Source of the DNA: an uncultured Alphaproteobacteria bacterium
GTDB taxonomy: Bacteria; Pseudomonadota; Alphaproteobacteria; Puniceispirillales; Puniceispirillaceae
Assembly (NCBI GenBank): GCA_913031555.1
Contig: CAJWDO010000042.1
Span: 1-10,113, forward strand
Reading direction: 5' to 3'
Length of the DNA stretch: 10,113 bases
Positions 1 through 6,399 of this stretch are shown here, one piece after another. The position numbers were made by a program, and so were the translations under genes. The notes under the pieces were generated by a model that saw only the letters and a list, made by a program, of their open reading frames with translations, made no database searches and had not been told where the DNA came from. The stretch's first letter is position 1. The number at the start of each line of letters is the position of its first letter.

Positions 1-668
1 AAATCATTATAGGCAAGCAGGAAGCTGAACAGCCCGGTGGTAATCACGCCAGGCCACATCACCGGGATGATGACATAGCGAAACGCCTGAAATCGCGTGC
101 AGCCATCGACCATCGCGCTTTCATCAAGGTCCTTCGGGATGTTCTGAAAGAAGGAATGCAGCATCCAGAGGGTGAAGGGCTGGTTGATCGCCACCATCAC
201 GATAATGGTCGTCGTCAGATGCCCCCACAGATTCATCTCGAAGAAGGGAAGCAGATAGCCGGACACCAGCGTGATATGCGGCATCGCCCGGAACACCAGC
301 GCAATGATCAGGACCCAGAAGGCATAGCGGAAGCCGGAGCGCGACAGCGCATAGCCGCCAAGCGTTCCAAGCGTCAGCGAGATTGCGACCACCGACAGCG
401 TCATGATGCCGGTGTTGAGGGTCGCCTTCCAGAATTCCTGTTCCAGCCAGGCGCCTTCATAGCCGGCACCGGTCGAGGCGGCGCCCGTCTCGGTCAGCGT
501 GCGAATGCCGAACAGCGCATTGCGCCAGTCCTGACGCGAGAAGAAATCGGCCTCGACCTTGAAGCTTCCCCACAGCGTCCAGAGAAACGGCACCGAGGCC
601 AGCGCCAGCCACAGGACGAGGAATCCCAGACTCAGGACGGTCAACCAGATGGGTGATTTACCTGCCAT
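1..668 (-). CDS. Carbohydrate ABC transporter permease, MalG type (3' end outside window)
   Basis: Inner-membrane permease subunit of a binding-protein-dependent importer, of the MalG/CUT1 type. I translated it by hand from the ATG at 668; 222 residues are visible and the frame stays open to the window edge, so the C-terminal part is missing. A hydrophobic N-terminal helix covers about residues 8-33. It is followed by a periplasmic stretch to about 80 and further helices near 86-106, 116-136 and 150-170. The EAA loop that docks on the ATPase is recognisable at 182-202, with DESAMVDG followed by a distal IP. The Shine-Dalgarno GGAAGG precedes the ATG, and the gene begins 10 bp after the stop of the MalF-type gene, so the two are surely cotranscribed. 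The imported substrate cannot be read from the sequence; sugar or polyol is the family expectation. Confidence 0.9.
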   Translation of the reverse strand, partial: MAGKSPIWLTVLSLGFLVLWLALASVPFLWTLWGSFKVEADFFSRQDWRNALFGIRTLTETGAASTGAGYEGAWLEQEFWKATLNTGIMTLSVVAISLTLGTLGGYALSRSGFRYAFWVLIIALVFRAMPHITLVSGYLLPFFEMNLWGHLTTTIIVMVAINQPFTLWMLHSFFQNIPKDLDESAMVDGCTRFQAFRYVIIPVMWPGVITTGLFSFLLAYND

Positions 669-678
669 CACGCCCTTC

Positions 679-1710
679 CTATGCCACGCGCCGGTTGGCG
701 CGCCAGGTGCGTATGACAACAGGTGCCAGCAGGATACACACACCGATGATTGTCAGCATGGATGTGGCGGCGGCGGAGCCGAACAGCATCGCGCCGTCAC
801 TGCCGCGAAGGTCGTTATAAATAACCCATGACAGTGAGGTGGCGTTGGCCTGCGCGTTGAAGCCGACGATCGGTTCGAACACGCGGAAATTGTCCATCAG
901 TTGGATAAGCGTGACAAAAACCGCCAGCGGCATCAGATGCGGGATCACGACATAACGAACGCGCTGCCAGCGGGTGGCCCCGTCGATCATCGCGCTTTCC
1001 AGCGTGTCCTGCGGCACCGTCTGCAGTCCCGCATAGAAGACGACAAAGGCAAAGGGGGCCGAATGCCAGACGCCATAGACAATCAGGGTCAGCCAGGTAA
1101 GCGTCGATGAGGCCTTCAGGGACAGGCCGGGGTCCTCGAAAAGCATCTGCAGCGTGGCACCGATGATGCCCTTGGAATCGATCATCCAGAACAGAACCAG
1201 CGAGCCGATCAGCGGCGTCACGATCATCGGCAGCAGCGAGACAAAGATCGTCGGCCCCTTGAACATTCCGGGGATCCTGTTCACCGCCAGCGCAATGAAA
1301 AAACCGAGCAGGATCACCAGCGGCGTGACGACAAAGGTGTAGGTGAGCGTGAAGGCTAGCGCCTTGTAAAATGGCAGGTTCAGGACCCGGTTGGCAAAGT
1401 CGCCAGGCCCGGATGCCTCGGCCAGGGCAAGGCGGATTTCGGCAAAGGCGAGATGGTTGCGGTTGGTATAGGTGCCGACGCCGTTGAAGCGGCCAAGTGG
1501 CTCATCGGCGCGAAGCTGCGCGGTCGCATCGGCATTCACCATCTCGACCGTCTTGCACCCGAAAGGGCCACAATTCTCGACCGTCTCGATCACCTGTTCA
1601 TGCGCGATGAACAGCGACTGCATCCCCACCGACACGATCGGCAGCGCGATGAACAGAAGCATCGCCAGCGCCGACGGCCAGATAAAGCTGATGAAGGTGC
1701 GGTGCGGCAT
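679..1710 (-). CDS. Carbohydrate ABC transporter permease, MalF type
   Basis: Inner-membrane permease, 343 residues, partner of the MalG-type protein encoded next. Helix 1 lies at about 8-32. A long presumed periplasmic segment follows at about 35-113, then helices near 117-142, 153-175, 205-228, 260-275 and 312-335. The EAA loop is clear at 237-258 (LESAMIDGATRWQRVRYVVIP), the contact site for the ATPase. The extended first periplasmic segment recalls the P2-type insertions of MalF proteins, although it sits here between helices 1 and 2. It contains a CGPFGC pair (Cys47 and Cys52) that could form a disulfide. The ribosome-binding site before the ATG is weak (GGACAGG). Family assignment is firm; the substrate is unknown. 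Confidence 0.92.
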   Translation of the reverse strand: MPHRTFISFIWPSALAMLLFIALPIVSVGMQSLFIAHEQVIETVENCGPFGCKTVEMVNADATAQLRADEPLGRFNGVGTYTNRNHLAFAEIRLALAEASGPGDFANRVLNLPFYKALAFTLTYTFVVTPLVILLGFFIALAVNRIPGMFKGPTIFVSLLPMIVTPLIGSLVLFWMIDSKGIIGATLQMLFEDPGLSLKASSTLTWLTLIVYGVWHSAPFAFVVFYAGLQTVPQDTLESAMIDGATRWQRVRYVVIPHLMPLAVFVTLIQLMDNFRVFEPIVGFNAQANATSLSWVIYNDLRGSDGAMLFGSAAATSMLTIIGVCILLAPVVIRTWRANRRVA

Positions 1711-1742
1711 GCTGCCTGTCCAGTGATGCGGGGTTGATATTC

Positions 1743-1779
1743 AAAAAAAAGTGAGCCGGGAGCGCGACGCGCTCCCGGC
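1743..1779 (-). terminator. Intercistronic intrinsic-terminator-like hairpin
   Basis: On the minus strand an 11-bp perfect stem (arms GCCGGGAGCGC and GCGCTCCCGGC, 3-nt loop) occupies 1755-1779. It is followed by TCAC and a run of eight T (1750-1743 read in reverse). It begins 16 nt after the stop of the solute-binding-protein gene and lies 32 nt before the first permease start. That is the layout of a partial terminator or mRNA-stabilising 3' hairpin, which lets binding protein be made in excess over the permeases. Read-through must occur if the permeases have no promoter of their own. Confidence 0.8.
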
Positions 1780-1795
1780 CTGTAATATCTACGGC

Positions 1796-3031
1796 CTAGA
1801 GGAAGCCTTTTTCCTTGGCAGCCGCGATGTAGGCAGCCTCGATATCGGCAAGAGCCTGATCAGCACTTTCCTTGCCCTGAAGGAAATCGGCAAGCTCGGC
1901 ACCGATGGCACCATGCATGGTTCCCATGTAGGAAAGCATTGGATAGGGCGAGGCCCCACCAGCAGCGGAATCGACAACGCCTTTGCCGACCGGGCGGGCC
2001 TTCGCACCGGCGATCAGCCAGTTGGCGGCGTCAGCATTGCCAGCCGCCATGGCCGGCGAGATGCCGTTCATGACCGCGATGAAGGATGCCTCGGCATCGG
2101 CTGCCGACGCGTTCTTTGCAACCGCGAAGCCGTCCCACCACAGGGTTGTTGCCGGGGTCGAACCGCCAGAAACGGTCGGGGCGGCGGCGAACATGGTGTT
2201 GCCTTCGATTGCTGCGGTTGATCCCTCACCATCGGTGACGGCACCGGCGCGCGAACCCCACAGGTTGGTCAGCGCGACATTGCCGGCTTCCCACTCTGCC
2301 TGCACGGCGTTCGAATCATGCGTCAGGAAATCAGGATTCATGTATTCGGTCAGCGCCTTCATCATGTTCAGCGTGGCCACACCCTTGGCGTTGTTGATCG
2401 CTGGCTGTGCGCTGCCTGGCTTGAAGAACTCACCGCCATGGCCGAGATACATGTTCACGAACTCTTCGCCGAGGTTCCAGCCAGCCTTGTAGGTGCCGGC
2501 GATCGGATATTCCATCAGACCCTTGTCGCGGATTTTCTTGGCCACGGCCAGAACACCTTCATAGGTGGTCGGGACGCCGGCGCCGGCCGCATCAATGATA
2601 TCCTTACGATAGAACAGATGCTGGGCGTTCGCCATGAAGGCCACCGCCATCACCTTGCCGTCGATGGTGATCATCTGCATGTCCTGCAGACCGCCGCCAT
2701 GCTTGGCGATCAGATCGTCAAGAGGCTGTGCCAGACCATCATTCATCACCGCTACGAGCGTGCTGTTGGTGACGTGCGAGGCGGTGAACTCGGGCGGGTT
2801 GGCGGTGAAGGCCGCCACGATCAGATCCTTGTGATCCTTGTTCAGGTTGGCCGTCACGCTGGCGCCGCCGCCATCACAGGCAGTGGCCGCCGAGGCAATG
2901 GCCTGGGTCGCCGGAAAGTCATTGGCAAGAAGCTTCGCCGAGCCGGACCCGATACCGCAACCGGCATAGGCACTCGACGCGCTGGCAAGCACGAAGGCCG
3001 CAGAAACGGCGAGTTTGGAAACCTTGTTCAT
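1796..3031 (-). CDS. ABC transporter extracellular solute-binding protein, family 1
   Basis: Periplasmic binding protein of the importer whose permeases follow, about 411 residues, usual for the CUT1 family. It has a Sec signal peptide (KVSKLAVSAAFVLASASSAYA) with likely cleavage at AYA|GC. The Cys at mature position 2 recalls a lipoprotein site, but the lipobox position normally held by Leu is Tyr, so signal peptidase I is preferred. Typical family-1 segments are AFMANAQHLFYRKDII, the alanine-rich AEWEAGNVALTNLWG, and TTLWWDGFAVAKNA. The two ATGs at 3034 and 3031 are adjacent. The strong AGGAGG at 3038-3043 lies 3 nt from the first and 6 nt from the second, so I favour 3031. The segment just after the signal peptide lacks the usual VTLTVW-type strand and carries Cys26 and Cys53 (numbering from 3034), the only cysteines I see. 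The ligand is not deducible. Confidence 0.92.
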   Translation of the reverse strand: MNKVSKLAVSAAFVLASASSAYAGCGIGSGSAKLLANDFPATQAIASAATACDGGGASVTANLNKDHKDLIVAAFTANPPEFTASHVTNSTLVAVMNDGLAQPLDDLIAKHGGGLQDMQMITIDGKVMAVAFMANAQHLFYRKDIIDAAGAGVPTTYEGVLAVAKKIRDKGLMEYPIAGTYKAGWNLGEEFVNMYLGHGGEFFKPGSAQPAINNAKGVATLNMMKALTEYMNPDFLTHDSNAVQAEWEAGNVALTNLWGSRAGAVTDGEGSTAAIEGNTMFAAAPTVSGGSTPATTLWWDGFAVAKNASAADAEASFIAVMNGISPAMAAGNADAANWLIAGAKARPVGKGVVDSAAGGASPYPMLSYMGTMHGAIGAELADFLQGKESADQALADIEAAYIAAAKEKGFL

Positions 3032-3186
3032 CATGTTCCTCCTAAGAACTCAATGTTGTGACGTTGTCATTATGACGGTGTTGGGCCCCTGCACGAACGG
3101 ACAATTTGCCTGGCAGCTGCCCAACCATGCCCTGGTCGTCCGGACGGAACGGATTTTCCAGGGGCGGGATTCCATTACTGGACAAG

Positions 3187-3206
3187 ATTTGAATACGTAT
3201 GCAAAT
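3187..3206. promoter_or_regulatory. Candidate operator: 20-bp dyad
   Basis: ATTTGAATACGTATGCAAAT equals its own reverse complement except at one mismatched pair (3192 against 3201), with the perfect core ATACGTAT at 3193-3200. Its size and symmetry suit a dimeric helix-turn-helix repressor such as the LacI or GntR families that commonly control sugar importers. It lies about 155 bp upstream of the binding-protein start and about 125 bp upstream of the SnoaL gene. No regulator gene is in the window, so the assignment rests on symmetry alone. Confidence 0.45.
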
Positions 3207-3267
3207 TTGTAAAGCCCTTTCGCAATGATGTGACATTTCATCGTTTTGCCGAGGCGAAGGCTCTTCA

Positions 3268-3297
3268 TTGACAGGCCTGTCCGATAGGCTTTTCAAT
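3268..3297 (+). promoter_or_regulatory. Candidate promoter with embedded palindrome
   Basis: TTGACA at 3268-3273 is a perfect -35 consensus. TTCAAT at 3292-3297 is a 4-of-6 match to -10, with an 18-bp spacer. Transcription would start about 25 nt before the SnoaL gene. A 12-bp perfect palindrome, GACAGGCCTGTC (3270-3281), overlaps the -35 box and spacer, where a bound repressor would block RNA polymerase. The spacer is one base longer than ideal, so the promoter is probable rather than certain. Confidence 0.45.
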
Positions 3298-3329
3298 CAT
3301 CGCGCGCACAATATGCCGAGAAAAGGAAT

Positions 3330-4373
3330 ATGCCAGTGCAGATGACCGACGCTGATATCATTATCCTCAAAAAACAGGCCCATGACGGTCTTCACGGGCT
3401 GGCTTCGGGACGGCTGTCGGTTGCCGATATCTATCATCCCGACGCCGAATATCGGGGCAGCCATCCCATCAACGAGATCGCCGGCATCGACGCCATCACC
3501 GATTTGTGGACAACACTTCGCCATGCAATTCCCGACCTCGAACGTCGTGACAGCATCTTCACCGGTGGCATTGGCAAGCCTGATTCGCGTATGCCACCGG
3601 AAATGGCAGGTCGCCAACTTGTCGCCAGCATGGGGGTGATTCAAGGCACCATGACAGGCGATCTGTTCGGCATCCCGCCAACGAACGGCCTGGTCCATCT
3701 TCGTGTCTGCGAGGTGCATCACCTTCGCGACGGACGGATCGCACGCAGCTATGTGCTGTTTGATTTTCTCGATCTGATGCGACAGGCCGGAGTCTGGCCG
3801 GTGGCCCCCTCGCTTGGGTCTGAAGGGATGTGGCCGGCCCCGACAACGCCCGGCGTCAGGATCACCGAAAATGATCAGCAGGCAGGCCAGCAATCAATCG
3901 ACATCGTTCTCGGCATGCATGAGGCGCTTGGCACCTTTGATGGCAAATCCGTGCATTCGATGCGCCATGGCGATGCCTGGACGGATGATTTCCTGTGGTA
4001 CGGCCCTGCCGGCATCGGCAGTACCCGCGGCATGGCAGGGTTTCAGCAGCACCATCAGATCCCGTTCCTCATCGGCTGGCCGGACCGGCAGGGGGCCGGC
4101 CATTATGTGCGGATCGCCGACGGTAATTTTGTTGTTACCGGTGGCTGGCCCTCGGTGCGTGGAACGCATCTTGGTGAATGGCTCGGCCTGCCACCAACCG
4201 GACGCAGTATCGACATGCGGGTGATGGATTTCTACCATCTGGTCGATGGCCGCATTCATGAAAACTGGGTGCCGGTCGACATCATCCACATCATGCTGCA
4301 GATGGGTGTCGACGTCTTTGCGCGCCTTCGCCACCTTTGCGGGTCACCGATGACCGACCTGCCGCGCACCTGA
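3330..4373 (+). CDS. Tandem SnoaL/NTF2-like domain protein
   Basis: A 347-residue protein with no signal peptide or membrane helix, so probably cytoplasmic. It consists of two related SnoaL-like (NTF2-fold) domains, about 8-160 and 186-340. The halves align without gaps at an offset of 172 residues. For example, IPPTNGLVHLRV...HHLRDGRI (115-137) matches LPPTGRSIDMRV...YHLVDGRI (287-309), and M150 of DLMRQAGV matches M322 of IMLQMGV. Single-domain SnoaL proteins include polyketide cyclases and diverse isomerase- or hydrolase-like enzymes; the fold alone does not fix the reaction. Candidate acidic and His residues (E128/H130/H131/D134 and D300/H303/D306) recur in both halves. The gene is divergent from the importer, which suggests a role in processing the imported compound. 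The ATG at 3330 has AAGGA only 2 nt upstream; GTG 3336 would be better spaced, and ATG 3342 is a third choice. The 3' end converges on ynjD with a 6-bp gap. Confidence 0.85.
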   Translation: MPVQMTDADIIILKKQAHDGLHGLASGRLSVADIYHPDAEYRGSHPINEIAGIDAITDLWTTLRHAIPDLERRDSIFTGGIGKPDSRMPPEMAGRQLVASMGVIQGTMTGDLFGIPPTNGLVHLRVCEVHHLRDGRIARSYVLFDFLDLMRQAGVWPVAPSLGSEGMWPAPTTPGVRITENDQQAGQQSIDIVLGMHEALGTFDGKSVHSMRHGDAWTDDFLWYGPAGIGSTRGMAGFQQHHQIPFLIGWPDRQGAGHYVRIADGNFVVTGGWPSVRGTHLGEWLGLPPTGRSIDMRVMDFYHLVDGRIHENWVPVDIIHIMLQMGVDVFARLRHLCGSPMTDLPRT

Positions 4374-4379
4374 CCGGCT

Positions 4380-5006
4380 CTAGCCGAGGCGCACCGGCAC
4401 CCCGTCAGCCAGCACCGCATCGGCGGGGTCGTGGCTGACAAGCAGCGCCGGAATCTGCCGGTCGCGAATCTGGTCACGAACAAACATTCCAAAGCCGTGC
4501 CGCAATTCCGGGTCGAGAGATGAAAAGGCCTCATCCATCAGCAGGGCCTGCGGTTCGGCGAGCAGCGTTCGCATCAACGCCACCCGCGCGGCCTGACCAC
4601 CTGACAGTGATGACGGGTCGCGATCAGCGAACCCGGTGAGGTCAGCCGCCATAAGCGCTGCCTCGACATGCGCCGCCCGGTCACGCCGGTGGCGTGCGGC
4701 AAGCCCGAAAGCCAGGTTGTCACCAATCGACATATGCGGAAACAGAAGCCCGTCCTGGAACATCAGCCCAACGCCCCGCTGTTCGGCTGGCAGGCTGGCG
4801 ATGTCCACCCCGTTGAGGGTGATCTGACCGGTCCAGCGAACGGCACTGTCACCGGCCCCACTGATCACACCGAGAAGGGTTGACTTGCCACATCCGCTCG
4901 GCCCCTGAAGAAGACGTAACTCGCCACCTGAGACAGATATATCCAGCCCCTCGATCAACGGTTGCTGCTCGTCAAAGGCAATGGTCAGGGCGCGCAGTTG
5001 CAGCAT
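4380..5006 (-). CDS. ynjD: YnjD-like ABC transporter ATP-binding protein
   Basis: ATPase subunit, 208 residues from the ATG at 5006, close to the 217 of E. coli YnjD. All nucleotide-binding elements are present: Walker A GPSGCGKST (35-43), Q-loop FQDGLLF (83-89), signature LSGGQ (134-138), Walker B ALLMDE (154-159), D-loop SSLD (162-165) and H-loop His192. The residue after the catalytic Glu is Ala (DEAF) where DEPF is usual, which should be tolerated. The frame opens at a TTG (5027), but the ATG gives an MLQL start like the ML of YnjD; neither start has a clear Shine-Dalgarno. The short tail, with no regulatory domain, is typical of this family. It is divergent from ynjB, with 119 bp between the starts, instead of following ynjC as in E. 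coli. The YnjBC proteins encoded beside it are its evident partners. Confidence 0.92.
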   Translation of the reverse strand: MLQLRALTIAFDEQQPLIEGLDISVSGGELRLLQGPSGCGKSTLLGVISGAGDSAVRWTGQITLNGVDIASLPAEQRGVGLMFQDGLLFPHMSIGDNLAFGLAARHRRDRAAHVEAALMAADLTGFADRDPSSLSGGQAARVALMRTLLAEPQALLMDEAFSSLDPELRHGFGMFVRDQIRDRQIPALLVSHDPADAVLADGVPVRLG

Positions 5007-5125
5007 GGTGGGAATCCCGGTTCGCAAAGGTGTGAAACTATAGCCCGCACCAGTCCAGCTATGCTAGGTCGATGCGAGGCAGGGTTGATCCAACCCGGCT
5101 GCCACGGCATCAGGAGATTCCGACT
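5007..5125. promoter_or_regulatory. Divergent ynjD/ynjB intergenic region
   Basis: Holds promoters for both directions. On the minus strand TATAGT (5042-5037) is a good -10 candidate for ynjD but lacks a recognisable -35. On the plus strand TATGCT (5060-5065) is a weaker -10 candidate for ynjB. A small hairpin, GGGTTG-ATC-CAACCC (5082-5096), lies in the presumed ynjB leader, flanked by GGCA and TGCC that can lengthen the stem across a bulge. No riboswitch consensus such as THI-box sequence is recognisable. The AGGAG at 5112-5116 is the ynjB ribosome-binding site. Confidence 0.4.
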
Positions 5126-6355
5126 ATGAATCCGTTCCGCACGCGTCATCACATCATGCGAATGGTGATGTCCCTGATGATGATGATGCTGGCAAGCCCA
5201 ACTCTTGCCGATGATCAGGATTTTTCGACCATCCTGGAGACAGCGCGTGGGCAGACCGTTTATTTCAATGCCTGGGGCGGTGATGACAAGATCAATGACT
5301 ATATCGCCTGGGCCGCTGATGAGATGGCGCAGCGCCACGGCATCACCCTGAAACATGTCAAGCTGGCCAACACAGGGGCGGCCGTATCGCGAATTCTGGC
5401 GGAACGGGCGGCCGGACGAAGCACCGGCGGTTCGGTCGATCTGTTATGGGTCAATGGCGAGAATTTCGCCGCCCTGAAACGGAATGACCTGCTGCGGAGC
5501 GCGCCATGGGCGGAATCGCTGCCATCCTGGCGTTTTACCGATGCCGACGCACTGCCCGCCATCAGGCTGGATTTCGCGGTCCCGACCGACGGGCTGGAAT
5601 CGCCCTGGGGCCGGGCGCAGCTTGTTTTCGCATATGACAGCAACAATCTTGCATCGCCGCCGCGAACCGCTGACAACCTCGCCGCCTATATCATCAGCAC
5701 GCCCGGCAGATTCACCTATCCGCAGCCACCCGATTTTGTCGGACTGTCCTTTCTGAAACAGATTCTAATCGAAACGGCGGTTGACACGGCACCTCTCTAT
5801 GACCCGGTCCAGCCGGCACTGTTCGACAAGATGACTGCGCCGTTATGGCGGTGGCTTGACAGCGTGACGCCGCATCTGTGGCGCGGCGGGCGGGCCTATC
5901 CGGCGAATTATCCCATGCAGCGCCAGCTGCTGGCCGATGGTGAGGTCGATATCGCCATCGCCTTCAACCCTGCCGATGCCTCTTCGGCAATTGAACGCGG
6001 CGAGCTGCCAGCCAGCGTGCGCAGCTATATCCATGCTGGCGGCACCATCGCGAATGTGCATTTTCTGGCCATTCCCTTCAACGCAAACGCGCCCGAGGCG
6101 GCACAGATCGTCGCCAATTTCCTACTGTCACCGGAAGCGCAGCTTCGCAAGGCCGATCCGCGTATCTGGGGTGACCCGACGGTGCTTGCCATGCACCGCC
6201 TGTCAGAACAGGACAAGGCCGGCTTTGACGCCCTGCCACGCGGTGTTGCGACATTGTCCGAAGCCGACCTTGCCAGAACGCTGGCCGAACCACATCCATC
6301 ATGGATGAAGGCCATCGAAACCGAATGGCGGCGCCGCTATGCCAGTGGCGGCTGA
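5126..6355 (+). CDS. ynjB: YnjB-like ABC transporter substrate-binding protein
   Basis: Periplasmic binding protein of a YnjBCD importer, 409 residues. Hallmarks shared, as I recall them, with E. coli YnjB are NAWGGDDKINDYI (48-60), HGITLKHVKL (71-80), GGSVDLLWVNGENF (101-114), the region ESPWGRAQL (158-166) and a later TYPQPPDF. The frame opens at ATG 5072, but the ATG at 5126 has AGGAG 9 nt upstream. From there the protein begins with a signal peptide: basic residues, a hydrophobic Met-rich core (MRMVMSLMMMML) and cleavage near TLA|DD. The ligand of this family is not established. Related binding proteins include those for thiamine, iron and polyamines, but none can be chosen from the sequence. 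The permease gene follows directly, so the two are cotranscribed. Confidence 0.93.
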   Translation: MNPFRTRHHIMRMVMSLMMMMLASPTLADDQDFSTILETARGQTVYFNAWGGDDKINDYIAWAADEMAQRHGITLKHVKLANTGAAVSRILAERAAGRSTGGSVDLLWVNGENFAALKRNDLLRSAPWAESLPSWRFTDADALPAIRLDFAVPTDGLESPWGRAQLVFAYDSNNLASPPRTADNLAAYIISTPGRFTYPQPPDFVGLSFLKQILIETAVDTAPLYDPVQPALFDKMTAPLWRWLDSVTPHLWRGGRAYPANYPMQRQLLADGEVDIAIAFNPADASSAIERGELPASVRSYIHAGGTIANVHFLAIPFNANAPEAAQIVANFLLSPEAQLRKADPRIWGDPTVLAMHRLSEQDKAGFDALPRGVATLSEADLARTLAEPHPSWMKAIETEWRRRYASGG

Positions 6356-6399
6356 CCGCCAATGATACGTTCCAACCCGGTACAGATTGCGTCAGCTTG

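Larger units (their letters stand above)
3035..3329. promoter_or_regulatory. Divergent intergenic control region
   Basis: About 295 bp between the minus-strand solute-binding-protein gene and the plus-strand tandem SnoaL gene, with no convincing coding sequence. It must carry promoters for both directions. Listed separately are a 20-bp dyad at 3187-3206 and a promoter with palindrome at 3268-3297. A smaller dyad, GTCAT-T-ATGAC, lies at 3066-3076. On the minus strand it contains CATAAT, a -10-like hexamer about 35 nt before the binding-protein start, but no good -35 box sits upstream of it. Confidence 0.7.

Noticed and set aside
156..656. 166-codon plus-strand frame opposite the MalG-type permease
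   Set aside because: Highly charged, Gln/Arg/His-rich translation; the opposite strand encodes a permease with an EAA loop.
2318..3061. 247-codon plus-strand frame over the solute-binding-protein gene
   Set aside because: Antisense to a gene with a clear signal peptide, ribosome-binding site and family motifs; the translation is His/Gly/Arg-rich without recognisable features.
3080..3125. GTTGGGC/GCCCAAC inverted repeat in the binding-protein leader
   Set aside because: Seven-bp arms separated by 32 nt; can arise by chance and shows no link to a ribosome-binding site or terminator.
3042..3296. 84-codon minus-strand frame in the divergent control region
   Set aside because: No ribosome-binding site or domain, and it ends just before the strong binding-protein ribosome-binding site; the region is better explained as regulatory.
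4374..4395. Possible bidirectional terminator between the SnoaL gene and ynjD (CGGCT-CT-AGCCG)
   Set aside because: Only 5-bp arms with a 2-nt loop and no T run on either strand; too weak to call.
5007..5125. Possible thiamine riboswitch upstream of ynjB, prompted by similarity of YnjBCD to thiamine importers
   Set aside because: No conserved THI-box sequence is seen, and the region is too short to hold a full aptamer plus both promoters comfortably.
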